NCBI RefSeq assembly: GCF_017357225.1
Contig: NZ_CP071604.1
Span: forward strand, 4,328,001-4,392,000
Source of the DNA: Rhizobium binae
GTDB lineage: Bacteria; Pseudomonadota; Alphaproteobacteria; Rhizobiales; Rhizobiaceae
DNA: 64,000 nt
Direction: 5' to 3'
The notes under the pieces are model-generated. The model saw only the letters and a program-made list of their open reading frames with translations. It was not told where the DNA came from and made no database searches. Position numbers and translations under genes: made by a program. Below, in pieces: positions 9,941 to 18,359 of the stretch. Position 1 is the stretch's first letter, and each line of letters opens with the position of its first letter.

Positions 9941-10915
9941 TTAAGAGAACAGCATCGCCGAAAGCTTGCGGCGAGCGGCAACCGTCGCCGGATCCTTGAA
10001 ACCCCAGACTTCGAAGAACTGCAGCAACTGACGACGCGCACCGTCATCGTCGAAGTTGCGATCCTTGCGCATGATGAGAAGCAGATGTTCGGCGGCTTCC
10101 TCTCGGCGACCCTCCACATTTCGGATCTTGGCGAGCTTTAGCCGTGCCTCGTGATTATCAGGATTGAGCGCCAATTCGTGCTCGAGGGCAACGGGATCGC
10201 CGAGCTTGCGCGCCTCCTCGATCTGGTCGAGCTTCTTCAGGACCGCCTGGATGCCGGCATCTCTAGCGAGCTCCTCCGGCAGATCGGTCAGTGTTTCGCG
10301 CGCCCGCTGGTGCTGGTTTGCGGCGATCATGCATTCGGCCATTCCGGCAAGCGCCTTGGCATTCTCGGGATCGGCCTGCATGACGGCGCCGTAAAGCTGC
10401 GCGGCCTCGCTGAGCTTGCCGGCGGCAAGCAGTTCCACCGCTTCAGTCAGGACGGCCTCGATTTCGGCCGCCTCATCGGCGCCAGCCGGCCCGGCGATCC
10501 GGTCGATGAACTGAGTGATCTGGCTTTCCGGCACCGCGCCCATGAAACCGTCGGCCGGGCGGCCGTTGACGAAGGCGATGACGGCGGGGATAGACTGGAT
10601 GCCGAGCTGGCCGGCAATCGAGGGATGGTCGTCGATGTTCATCTTGACCAGCCTGACGCGGCCCTTGGCCTCGTTGACAACCTTCTCCAGCACCGGTGTC
10701 AGCTGCTTGCACGGACCGCACCAGGGCGCCCAGAAATCGACCAGCACCGGCTGTTTGCGCGATTCCTCGATGACGTCCTTGCCGAAATTCGCCGTCGTCG
10801 TGTCGGTGATGTAGCTGCCGGCCGCAGCCGCCGGTGCGCCCTGAGCGCCGAAGCTTGCCGTTGCCGACATCTGATTTCCGAAGGAACCGTTATAGGGATT
10901 GTTGCTGCCGCTCAT
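9941..10915 (-). CDS. cnoX: Thioredoxin-TPR protein, CnoX (YbbN) type chaperedoxin
   Basis: 324 residues: an N-terminal low-complexity stretch (SGSNNPYNGSFGNQ), a thioredoxin domain with the intact active site WAPWCGPCK near residue 70, and a C-terminal half with TPR-like helices (LAAGKLSEAAQLYGAVMQADPENAKALAGMAEC) and a YbbN-type tail. CnoX proteins hold unfolding substrates and pass them to GroEL or DnaK. An active CxxC, as in alpha-proteobacterial CnoX, means it could also be a disulfide reductase. GGGAGA seven bases before the ATG supports the start. Confidence 0.88.
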   Translation of the reverse strand: MSGSNNPYNGSFGNQMSATASFGAQGAPAAAAGSYITDTTTANFGKDVIEESRKQPVLVDFWAPWCGPCKQLTPVLEKVVNEAKGRVRLVKMNIDDHPSIAGQLGIQSIPAVIAFVNGRPADGFMGAVPESQITQFIDRIAGPAGADEAAEIEAVLTEAVELLAAGKLSEAAQLYGAVMQADPENAKALAGMAECMIAANQHQRARETLTDLPEELARDAGIQAVLKKLDQIEEARKLGDPVALEHELALNPDNHEARLKLAKIRNVEGRREEAAEHLLLIMRKDRNFDDDGARRQLLQFFEVWGFKDPATVAARRKLSAMLFS

Positions 10916-10971
10916 AGGTATCTCCCGCCGCGCCGATCCTGCCGGCATCATTGTAGCGCTAAAATCGTATG

Positions 10972-11481
10972 TCAGGACGTCACTTTCAAGACAAGCGGCT
11001 TATGTCCCGTCGCTTCCATGAAACGGACGAGGTCGCCGCTTGCGATCGATGTCGTCGCGTCGTTGGACAGCGGATGGCAGTTGACGATTTCCTCAGCCAT
11101 CAGATCGGCATCGAGCACGAAGGTGACGTTTCCTTCCGTATCGTTGATCGCGCCGAAGGCGGTGACCGCGCCCGGAATGACACCGAGATACTCCATGAGC
11201 TTCTCAGCCCGGCCGAAGGAAACCCGGCCGGAGCCGCCGATGATGGTGTGAACCTGCTTGAGGTCGACCTCGGCATTCTCTTCTACAGTCAGCAGAAAAT
11301 ACCTGTCCTTCTTGTCCTTGATGAAGAGGTTCTTGGTGTGGCCGCCGGGGATCTCGTCGCGCAGCGCAACCGATTCGGCCACGGTAAAAACAGGCGCATG
11401 ATCGACCGTCTTATGGGCGATGCCGAGCCCGTCGAGAAAGGCGAACAGATCTTTTTTCGTCTTGGGGGTGTTTTCGGGCAT
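10972..11481 (-). CDS. ProX/YbaK-family aminoacyl-tRNA deacylase
   Basis: 169 residues of the YbaK/ProX editing fold (AHKTVDHAPVFTVAESVAL, GGHTKNLFIKDKKDRYFLL with the conserved Lys, FGRAEKLMEYLGVIPGAVTAFGAIND). Members hydrolyse mischarged tRNA-Pro in trans; the KNLFIKDKK core and length fit the ProX branch that removes alanine. Two ATGs are adjacent at the start, and the second is used here. It lies 56 bases upstream of the cnoX start on the same strand. Confidence 0.85.
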   Translation of the reverse strand: MPENTPKTKKDLFAFLDGLGIAHKTVDHAPVFTVAESVALRDEIPGGHTKNLFIKDKKDRYFLLTVEENAEVDLKQVHTIIGGSGRVSFGRAEKLMEYLGVIPGAVTAFGAINDTEGNVTFVLDADLMAEEIVNCHPLSNDATTSIASGDLVRFMEATGHKPLVLKVTS

Positions 11482-11644
11482 CAAGCAATCCGTTGGTGGC
11501 GAGGAAAAAGCGAGGCGTCCTGATTAAGTCCGTCCACATCATTTGGCAATCTTCGCCACCGACGCCCTACCCCCACATTTGCGGCCTTTCCGCCAGCCTC
11601 GTGCGACCGCACGAATTTTTCTTCGTTTCTTCGTCATTTCCCTG

Positions 11645-11673
11645 TTGCATTTGAAAATCCGTTAGGCCATATA
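11645..11673 (+). promoter_or_regulatory. Possible promoter of tRNA-Gly
   Basis: TTGCAT, a 17-base spacer, CATATA, ending about 60 bases before the tRNA. It is the best match in the interval but only moderately close to consensus. Confidence 0.35.
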
Positions 11674-11735
11674 GCGCCCGTCGCCACGAGGCGGCGCCCA
11701 CGGTCCAACGACTACCCCGGACCGATGCGGATTGA

Positions 11736-11810
11736 GCGGGTGTAGCTCAGGGGTAGAGCACAACCTTGCCAAGGTTGGGGTCGAGGGTTCGAATCCCTTC
11801 GCCCGCTCCA
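11736..11810 (+). tRNA. tRNA-Gly (anticodon GCC)
   Basis: Complete cloverleaf with encoded CCA. Acceptor GCGGGTG pairs with CGCCCGC (one G-T pair), D stem is GCTC/GAGC, anticodon stem CAACC/GGTTG encloses TTGCCAA with GCC at 11768-11770, T arm is GAGGG-TTCGAAT-CCCTT, and the discriminator is T, as usual for glycine tRNAs. No integrase or duplicated tRNA 3' end is visible next to it. Confidence 0.97.
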
Positions 11811-11942
11811 GTTTTCCCAGTTTCATACCGAAGACGTGGAAGCAGACTTTCTCCGTGACGATCGCCGCGCCCGAACGGGCTATCGGCGGCCGCAAGATCA
11901 TTGCCAAGCGCTGGTCGCTACCTTCTGCCGGCACCGGCAGTG

Positions 11943-12058
11943 TCAGTGACCCAGCACCTTCTTGGCCCAGGTCGCAGCCTCGTCGCCGCTGCTGACGTCC
12001 GCCTGCACCGGCCATTGCCCCAGCTCAGCGGAGCCGCGTGCCACGAAGTATCGGTCAT
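11943..12058 (-). pseudogene. Remnant of a thioredoxin-fold protein with an internal deletion
   Basis: A well-formed start (AAAGGA, seven bases, ATG at 12058) begins MTDTSWHAAPLSWGNG. Shifted by one frame, the same DNA ends QWPVQADVSSGDEAATWAKK followed by VLGH and a stop at 11943. I recall a rhizobial thioredoxin-like family with that kind of N-terminus and a C-terminal GLVQADMSSGDEV-like end. If so, about 150 central codons, including the active site, are missing and the frame is broken at the junction. The alternative is that the unshifted frame (to 11918) is a tiny unrelated ORF. Confidence 0.42.
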
Positions 12059-12096
12059 AGCGATGTCCTTTCGGTTTCCTGAAATCGGCGATTCGG

Positions 12097-13533
12097 TTAA
12101 CGTATCAAGCTCCAGAAGCCATGCTTCTTTCCATGTTGACGCCTCAGCTCGGCGACATAGACGTCGTGAGGCCGGACGCTGCCGAAATCGTCGATATGAG
12201 GTGCGAGCGATGCGCACTCCGCCAGATGGCGCGCGGCATGCCTGTAACGGCTGGACCGGCCGTTATCGAGGGCGAAGCCGATCATCGAGCGCAGCAGCAT
12301 GGTTGCCGCCAGCGGGTATTTCTCCTGCAGCATTTCGGCGGCCGGCGTCATCAGCTCGTACAGGTCGCCGTCCAGTTCCGCCTGGCGCCCGGAGATGAGC
12401 TTGGCTGCCTCGGCAGCTGCGGGCCAGACCAGGAAAAAGGCAAGGGCCCGATGAACATCGGGATAGCCGTGCGCGAAGGCGAATGCCTTTTCCTCGGCCT
12501 CGATATCATCGAAGTCGGCGAGCTTTCGCAGGAAGGCGCGAAGGTGTTCTCCGTTCAGCGACTGCTCGAAGCATTGCCATCGATAGGCCTGCGCCTCCTC
12601 TCCCCGTCCGAGCGCGTCGAGCGCTTCTGTGCGGGCGCGCTGCCATTCAAAAGGCAGTTCGAACCGCCCCCGCTGGTCGATGCCGTCCAAAATCTTCAAT
12701 GCTTCCTCGGCGCGTCCCGCCGAAAGCAAGCGGCCGGCGATCTCTGCCGCGACCGTCGGCACCCTTAAGGTTTCCTCCGGCTGGTGGGCGATGAAGGCAT
12801 CGACATCATCCTGGGTATCGGCAATTTCCTGCAGAGCGATGCGCGCCGTCCGTCGCCGATGGTTGGCAAAGATCTCGTCCTGGTAGATCGGGCCGCTGCC
12901 GCCCCAGCCGAAAATTTTCCGGTCGGCGTCGGCTGGCTTCTCCTCCTGTTCGTTCGACCATTGCACCAGCAGGCCCTTCAAACGTTCCAGACCGTCCTTG
13001 CCTAGAGCCGGAACCATCTCGGCGATCAGCCGGTCATATTGGCCGTGGTCATTGTCCTGCAATGCGGTGAAGACCTTGTCGGCAAGAACTTCGATACCGA
13101 TCCCCGCGGACCTGGCGATGACGCCGGCATCGGCGCACGCCTGGTGGAATGTCTCGATGAAGGCTGTGTCGCCGCTGTTGGATCGCGCGAATATCGTGTC
13201 GGCGACAGCAAGGAATTGCCAGATGAGATCGAACGCTTCCTTCGGATCGTCGGCAGCCACGACGGTGACGATCGCGGATCGTTGCGTTTCGAGGTCGGCG
13301 TTGACGGTTTTTACTTTATGCCATTCGATGACGCTCTGCGCCCGTGCGATGCTGCCGAGGCGCTTGCGGATCTCACGCGCGACCTCGGTACTGCCCTGAT
13401 TGCCGGCCAGTTCCATGCGAAGCCGCCGTTTATGGGCGGCGCTGCCGGTGCTGATTTCGATCAGCAATTCAGCGAGACGCTGCGCACCGAGAGCTTCCAG
13501 ATTCTTCGCATTGAGGGTCGTCTTTGCTGCCAT
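12097..13533 (-). CDS. DUF6880-family protein of unknown function
   Basis: 478 residues, apparently soluble and mostly helical. The N-terminus TTLNAKNLEALGAQRLAELL with the following KRRLRMELAGNQGSTEVAREIRKRL is typical of the DUF6880 family in alpha-proteobacteria. The middle looks like helical repeats (ALEILDGIDQRGRFELPFEWQRARTEALDALGRGEEA resembles TPR units), suggesting a scaffold role. No catalytic motif is visible. It stands alone, upstream of the broken thioredoxin-like gene. Confidence 0.75.
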   Translation of the reverse strand: MAAKTTLNAKNLEALGAQRLAELLIEISTGSAAHKRRLRMELAGNQGSTEVAREIRKRLGSIARAQSVIEWHKVKTVNADLETQRSAIVTVVAADDPKEAFDLIWQFLAVADTIFARSNSGDTAFIETFHQACADAGVIARSAGIGIEVLADKVFTALQDNDHGQYDRLIAEMVPALGKDGLERLKGLLVQWSNEQEEKPADADRKIFGWGGSGPIYQDEIFANHRRRTARIALQEIADTQDDVDAFIAHQPEETLRVPTVAAEIAGRLLSAGRAEEALKILDGIDQRGRFELPFEWQRARTEALDALGRGEEAQAYRWQCFEQSLNGEHLRAFLRKLADFDDIEAEEKAFAFAHGYPDVHRALAFFLVWPAAAEAAKLISGRQAELDGDLYELMTPAAEMLQEKYPLAATMLLRSMIGFALDNGRSSRYRHAARHLAECASLAPHIDDFGSVRPHDVYVAELRRQHGKKHGFWSLIR

Positions 13534-13763
13534 GGGTCACCACTGTCGTTGCGCACCGACCCTAACTCGGTATTCAAATCAGTCCAAGGGGAGGTGCAGG
13601 GTACATTGCATCGCGAATTCGTATGACTTTATCGACGCTTAGTCGCCCCGAATCATGGCCGTTAGCCAAAAAATAACGCTGCCTCGTAACGACTCCTAAA
13701 GCCCGCTTTGGCACGCTGTCGCCTATCGATATTTGCTTCCAAATTTTTCGGCTGGGGTTTGTC

Positions 13764-14018
13764 ATGAGTCACAATAGAGACGCCTGGGTCAGCCAGCGCG
13801 CTTATTCGCTGTGGGAATTGGAAGGCAGGCCGGAAGGGCGCGGGGAAAGCCATTGGATGCAGGCGCTGCGGGAATTCGAGCAGCTGGAGCTGACGAAGGC
13901 TTCGCCCGATGGAAACGATCTAATCGAGAAGCTGAAGGCAGCCGGGCGGCTGATGCGGGTCTATGACGAGCCGGTCCTTGCCGTCGAGAACGAGCGGCAG
14001 CTGAAAGCGGCCCTTTAA
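13764..14018 (+). CDS. DUF2934 protein
   Basis: 84 residues. The N-terminal WVSQRAYSLWELEGRPEGRGESHW stretch is the DUF2934 signature, seen in many small rhizobial proteins of unknown function. The C-terminal half (GNDLIEKLKAAGRLMRVYDEP) is not recognised. It is a single-gene unit in a divergent position to the DUF6880 gene, with 230 bases between them. Confidence 0.82.
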   Translation: MSHNRDAWVSQRAYSLWELEGRPEGRGESHWMQALREFEQLELTKASPDGNDLIEKLKAAGRLMRVYDEPVLAVENERQLKAAL

Positions 14019-14093
14019 GCCCCTTTTGCCGCGCAGGCCGGAATATTTCAGCTGCATTGCAGGCGGACGATCGGCCTTGTGCCCTTCCCAAAT

Positions 14094-14738
14094 CTACCGG
14101 CGGGCGGCCCAGCGGAGGCCGCGCCGCAGGATGAGCGGCATGTAGGGATGATCGAACTCGGCCGCGACATGGCCGAGAGCGGAATAGAAAACGCGGCCGG
14201 CGCCGAAATGGCGCTTGAAGACGACCGGCATCACGACATTGCGGGCCGCCGGATCATATACGCCGGTGAAGGTGGTGGTCGCCAGGATTTCGACTGTGGG
14301 ATCGTAATGCAGGTAATATTGCTCCGAACGGTAGTCGAAGTCGGGAATGCCCTCCATAACAGGATCGTCCTGGCGGGTGACGGCGACGCGGAAATCGATG
14401 ATGTTGCCGGGATGGGCGACCCAGGTGACGCCGGAGACATAGCGGAACGGCGCGCTTTCCTTGAAGGAGGTGGCGAGCGCGCCATGATGGCCGGCAAGCC
14501 CGAGCCCGCCGCGCACCGCTTCGACCAGGCCAAGGGCATGTTCCTTCTCGAGCCTTTCACCGGTGATGATCGGAACCAGCAGATCGGCTTTCGCCAGCGT
14601 CGGAGATCCGAATATGCCGAGATCGCCGGTCACTTCGACCGCAAAGCCCTCTTCACGCAAGAGATCGGCGACGATATGGGCACATTGTTCCGGCTCATGA
14701 CCCTGCCAGCCGCCCCAGACGATCAATGCCTTCCTCAT
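14094..14738 (-). CDS. ThuA-domain protein (trehalose-utilisation-like)
   Basis: 214 residues from MRKALIVWGGWQGHEPEQC, the usual ThuA-like beginning (class I glutamine-amidotransferase-like fold). Other family text: GLGLAGHHGALATSFKES, YVSGVTWVAHPGN, VFYSALGHVAAEF. In Sinorhizobium ThuA and ThuB act in oxidation of trehalose and related disaccharides; this copy is not next to a trehalose transporter, so the substrate is unknown. GGGAG seven bases before the chosen ATG supports it over the one 11 codons earlier. Confidence 0.82.
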   Translation of the reverse strand: MRKALIVWGGWQGHEPEQCAHIVADLLREEGFAVEVTGDLGIFGSPTLAKADLLVPIITGERLEKEHALGLVEAVRGGLGLAGHHGALATSFKESAPFRYVSGVTWVAHPGNIIDFRVAVTRQDDPVMEGIPDFDYRSEQYYLHYDPTVEILATTTFTGVYDPAARNVVMPVVFKRHFGAGRVFYSALGHVAAEFDHPYMPLILRRGLRWAARR

Positions 14739-14966
14739 TCGCGCGCTCCCGGCTGATTGCTGTGGACACATGGTGAAAGCCCCTTAAGACGGGCGGTTAT
14801 GCAAATCACGCGAATAATTCACGAATCGCCGGTCCGGGAGAAATCGCATGAAGCCGGCGGTCGGCATTTGGTCGATTGCCATTCACGCCTGCCGCAGTTC
14901 CTTCTTTTTATTGCCGTTCATCTCGTCTAGATTTCTCCCGTCTTTCAGCAACAACAAGGGTGGTGC

Positions 14967-15950
14967 ATGGCAGGTGAAACGGTTCTTGTGGTCGGCGGCG
15001 CCGGTTATATCGGCTCGCATACGTGCCTCGACCTGGCGAACAAGGGCTATAAGCCTGTCGTCTTCGACAATTTTTCGAATGGTCATCGCGAGTTCGTCAA
15101 ATGGGGGCCGGCCGAGGAAGGCGATATTCGCGACCGCGCCCGGCTGGACGAGGTCCTTGCCAAGCACAAGCCGGCGGCGATACTGCATTTCGCGGCGCTG
15201 ATCGAGGTCGGCGAATCGGTCAAGGATCCGGCTTCCTTCTACGAAAACAATGTGATCGGCACCTTGACGCTGCTTTCGGCGGCACAGGCCGCCGGCATCA
15301 ACGCCTTCGTCTTCTCGTCCACCTGCGCCACCTACGGCCTGCCGCAGAGCGTGCCGCTCGACGAGACGCACCGGCAGGTGCCGATCAACCCCTACGGGCG
15401 GACGAAATATATCGTCGAACAGGCGCTTGCCGATTACGACCAGTATAAGAGCCTGCGCTCGGTGGTGCTGCGTTATTTCAATGCCGCAGGCGCCGATTTC
15501 GAGGGCCGGATCGGCGAATGGCACCAGCCGGAGACGCATGCGATCCCGCTGGCGATCGATGCCGCGCTCGGCCGCCGCCAGGGCTTCAAGGTGTTCGGCA
15601 GCGATTACGAGACGCGCGACGGCACCTGCGTGCGCGATTATATCCACGTGCTCGATCTTGCCGATGCGCATGTGCGCGCCGTCGAATATCTTCTGAAGGG
15701 CGGAGAGTCCGTCGCACTCAACCTCGGCACCGGTACCGGCACGACGGTCAAGGAATTGCTCGGCGCGATCGAGGACGTCTCGAACCGGCCGTTCCCGGTC
15801 GAATATATCGGCCGCCGCGAGGGCGATTCGCATACGCTGGTCGCCAACAACGACAAGGCGCGCGACGTGCTCGGCTGGGCACCGCAATATGATCTGTCCG
15901 AGATCATCCGCTCGGCCTGGAACTGGCATGCAAGATCCAACCAGAATTGA
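14967..15950 (+). CDS. galE: UDP-glucose 4-epimerase
   Basis: 327 residues of the extended SDR family: NAD-binding GGAGYIGSHTCLDL at the N-terminus, catalytic SSTCATYG and YGRTKYIVE (Tyr-x3-Lys), then NLGTGTGTTVKELL. It makes UDP-galactose for exopolysaccharide and LPS; rhizobial exoB is this function. AAGGGTGG lies just before the ATG. Its last 23 bases overlap the sulfatase gene, and its stop codon lies in the first unit of a 15-base tandem repeat. Confidence 0.95.
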   Translation: MAGETVLVVGGAGYIGSHTCLDLANKGYKPVVFDNFSNGHREFVKWGPAEEGDIRDRARLDEVLAKHKPAAILHFAALIEVGESVKDPASFYENNVIGTLTLLSAAQAAGINAFVFSSTCATYGLPQSVPLDETHRQVPINPYGRTKYIVEQALADYDQYKSLRSVVLRYFNAAGADFEGRIGEWHQPETHAIPLAIDAALGRRQGFKVFGSDYETRDGTCVRDYIHVLDLADAHVRAVEYLLKGGESVALNLGTGTGTTVKELLGAIEDVSNRPFPVEYIGRREGDSHTLVANNDKARDVLGWAPQYDLSEIIRSAWNWHARSNQN

Positions 15951-17511
15951 GCCAGCCGGAATTGAGCCAGCTGGAATCGCGAGGGACCGCCGACCGAACG
16001 TCCTGCTGATCACGGCCGACCAGTGGCGCGGCGACTGCCTGTCTTCGGTCGGTCATGCTTGCGTGAAAACCCCGAATGTCGACGCCTTGGCCCAGGAGGG
16101 CACGCTCTTCCGGCGGCATTATGCCGGGGCGGCACCCTGCTCGCCGGCGCGGGCTACCCTCTATACCGGCCTTTACCAGATGAACCATCGGGTCTGCCGC
16201 AACGGTTCGCCGCTCGACGCCCGCTTCGACAATCTGGCGCTGGCGGCCCGGCGGGCGAGATACGACCCGACGCTGTTCGGCTATACCGACACGGCGCCCG
16301 ATCCGCGCGGCATGGATGCCGGCGATCCGCATCTGACGACCTATGAAGGCGTATTGCCGGGCTTTACGGTCCGCCAGCTTCTGCCCGAGCATGAAAGACA
16401 ATGGCTCTCCTGGCTCAGGTCCCGCGGCCATACCGATGCCGTCAGCCGCGACATCCATATTCCGCTCGGTGCGCGGGCCGGTGAAATTTCCAATGCGGCG
16501 CCGGCCTATTCCCGCGACGAGACCCAGACGGCTTTCCTGGCCGGCGAATTCATCCGCTGGATGGGCGAGCAGGACGGGCCGTGGTTTGCGCATGTGTCTT
16601 TCTTGCGTCCGCATCCGCCGTTTTCCGTTCCCGAGCCGTTCAACCGGATGTTCGGGCCGGATGACGGTCCGGCTTTTAACCGTGCGACAAACGCCCAGGC
16701 GGAAGCGGCAAGTCATCCCTATCTCGCCTATTCCATGCCACGTACCGGCAAGGGCAATTTCATTCACGGCGCCACCGGACCGCTCAGCGGCTGGAATGGC
16801 GACGATTTCGCGGCGATCCGGGCGATCTATTACGGCATGATCTCTGAGGTTGACGCGCAACTCGGCCGCATTTGGCAGGCGCTGAAGGACGCGGATGCCT
16901 GGGAGAATACGCTTATCGTCTTCACGTCCGATCACGCCGAGATGGCGGGCGATCACTGGACGCTGGGCAAGGGCGGCTTCTTCGACGGCAGCTATCATGT
17001 TCCGCTTGTAATCCGCGATCCCGCAAGCGGTGCCGCGGGCGGGATCGTCGAAGAATTCACCAGCGCAGCGGATATTTTTCCGACATTGTGCGAAAAGCTC
17101 GGCGCCGAGGCAAAAAACGCGCTCGACGGCCGGTCGCTCATGCCGTTCGTCAACGGCCGGAGTGAGCCGAGATGGCGGGATGCGGCATTCTGGGAATTCG
17201 ATTTCCGTGATATCGCCGCTGGCGAAGCGGAACGGCATTTCGGGCTGAGGTCCAACCAATGCAATCTCGCGGTGATCCGCGATGCACAGTTCAAATATGT
17301 GCATTTTACGGCACTGCCGCCGCTGCTCTTCAATCTCCGCGACGATCCGATGGAGCTCGACAATGTCGCGGCGGATCCGGCCTATGCGGCGATACGGCTT
17401 GAATATGCCGAAAAGTTGCTGTCGCTGAGAGCGCGGCATCTGGACCAGACGCTGGCCTATACCGAGCTGACGGAAAAAGGGCCGGTGACGCGCCGGCCCT
17501 GGCCCCTTTAG
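15928..17511 (+). CDS. Sulfatase-family hydrolase (arylsulfatase / phosphonate monoester hydrolase type)
   Basis: 527 residues of the alkaline-phosphatase superfamily. RPNVLLITADQWRGD gives the first metal-binding Asp, and PCSPARATLYTGLYQMNHR carries Cys71 in the C-x-P-x-R motif converted to formylglycine. FTSDHAEMAGDH and GKGGFFDGSYHVPLVIR supply further metal and substrate ligands. The layout resembles the Rhizobium phosphonate monoester hydrolase, which also cleaves sulfate esters, so the natural substrate is open. No signal peptide is visible. The start overlaps galE by 23 bases. The N-terminus contains a repeated IEPAG created by the tandem repeat. Its stop overlaps that of the convergent DUF1993 gene. 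Confidence 0.85.
   Translation: MQDPTRIEPAGIEPAGIARDRRPNVLLITADQWRGDCLSSVGHACVKTPNVDALAQEGTLFRRHYAGAAPCSPARATLYTGLYQMNHRVCRNGSPLDARFDNLALAARRARYDPTLFGYTDTAPDPRGMDAGDPHLTTYEGVLPGFTVRQLLPEHERQWLSWLRSRGHTDAVSRDIHIPLGARAGEISNAAPAYSRDETQTAFLAGEFIRWMGEQDGPWFAHVSFLRPHPPFSVPEPFNRMFGPDDGPAFNRATNAQAEAASHPYLAYSMPRTGKGNFIHGATGPLSGWNGDDFAAIRAIYYGMISEVDAQLGRIWQALKDADAWENTLIVFTSDHAEMAGDHWTLGKGGFFDGSYHVPLVIRDPASGAAGGIVEEFTSAADIFPTLCEKLGAEAKNALDGRSLMPFVNGRSEPRWRDAAFWEFDFRDIAAGEAERHFGLRSNQCNLAVIRDAQFKYVHFTALPPLLFNLRDDPMELDNVAADPAYAAIRLEYAEKLLSLRARHLDQTLAYTELTEKGPVTRRPWPL
15945..15974 (+). repeat. Two-unit 15-bp tandem repeat at the galE/sulfatase junction
   Basis: AATTGAGCCAGCCGG at 15945-15959 is followed directly by AATTGAGCCAGCTGG (one mismatch). 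The first unit holds the galE stop codon, and in the sulfatase frame both units encode IEPAG. It is in frame for the sulfatase, so a change in copy number would not break it. Confidence 0.9.
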
Positions 17512-18005
17512 CCGAGATAATCACGCTTGCCGATCGGCGCACCCTGATTGCGCAGGATTGCGTGGGCGGTCGCGACGTGGAAATAGAAATTCGGCAGGGC
17601 GAAGGTGGTGACATATTCGTCACCCGGAAGCACGATGCCGCGGTTACCAGGCAGGGTGATCTGCCGGCCTTCCACGCCTTCCAGCGCCTGCGTCGAAAAT
17701 GTGGCGAGATAGGCTTCGGTCTTTGCTAGGCGCTCGCGCAACTCGTCGAACGTCTTCTCATTGTCTTCGAATTTCGGGGCGTCGGTGCCGGTCAGCCGAG
17801 CGAGGGTGAATTTGGCGCTGTCGCTGGCGCGCTGATACTGGCCGGAAAGCGGCAGCATGTCGGGCGCAAGGCGAGCGGCGACCAGGACGGCAGGATCGAA
17901 ATTCTTCTCCTTCGCATAGGCCTCCGCCTTGTCGAGGTAGGTTTTGAGGCTGGCGAGGCCGCGCTGGAACATGGGGACGGTGAGGCGATACATCGAAACG
18001 GACAT
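17508..18005 (-). CDS. DUF1993 family protein
   Basis: 165 residues. MSVSMYRLTVPMFQRGLASLKTYLDKAEAYA, then LAPDMLPLSGQYQRASDSAKF and the C-terminal YVTTFALPNFYFHVATAHAILR, match the DUF1993 pattern (a DinB-like four-helix fold). The histidine near the C-terminus may be a metal ligand. Function is unknown. The frame stays open upstream to 18692, but the domain begins at this ATG and has GGAG upstream. It ends in an overlap with the sulfatase stop. Confidence 0.82.
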   Translation of the reverse strand: MSVSMYRLTVPMFQRGLASLKTYLDKAEAYAKEKNFDPAVLVAARLAPDMLPLSGQYQRASDSAKFTLARLTGTDAPKFEDNEKTFDELRERLAKTEAYLATFSTQALEGVEGRQITLPGNRGIVLPGDEYVTTFALPNFYFHVATAHAILRNQGAPIGKRDYLG

Positions 18006-18359
18006 GTGTCCTATCTCCAAATTTTCACAATGATCGGGCAGCAATGAGAGAGCCGAGAGCGCCTGCGGCCGTAGCGTACCTTCGGCTTCGCATAGATGGA
18101 TATTCCCGCCGCCTTTGACAATGCAGCGAAAGGGGCGGTGTTGGCTGGCCCCGCCCATCGCTTTCTTGCGGCGAAAGAGACTTGACGTCGCCGCAGGAAA
18201 ATGGAATGAATATTCCGAAGGACAAATTTTACGGTTTGTTTGTTCCGTTTTACGGGAAGCCGCGGGAGAGGCGGCGCAGCAAATTGCGGCTTCAGGGCAA
18301 ATGCCTGGGGCCCCGGCGTGAGGAGGGTGCAGCCGGGCACCGTTTGTGGAGGAAGTACA
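18006..18359 (+). promoter_or_regulatory. Divergent upstream region of the CUT2 sugar operon, with direct repeats
   Basis: 354 bases without a credible gene. TTTTACGG occurs at 18227-18234 and again at 18248-18255, 21 bases apart (two helical turns). The second copy lies in a small palindrome CCGT-TTT-ACGG (18245-18255). The spacing suggests an operator for a dimeric or tetrameric regulator. A GC-rich potential hairpin (GGGGCGG / CCGCCCC-like arms, about 18133-18160) lies nearer to the DUF1993 gene. Confidence 0.45.

Noticed and set aside
11736..11810. tRNA-Gly as an integration site for a mobile island
   Set aside because: No integrase, no repeat of the tRNA 3' end and only ordinary genes on both sides.
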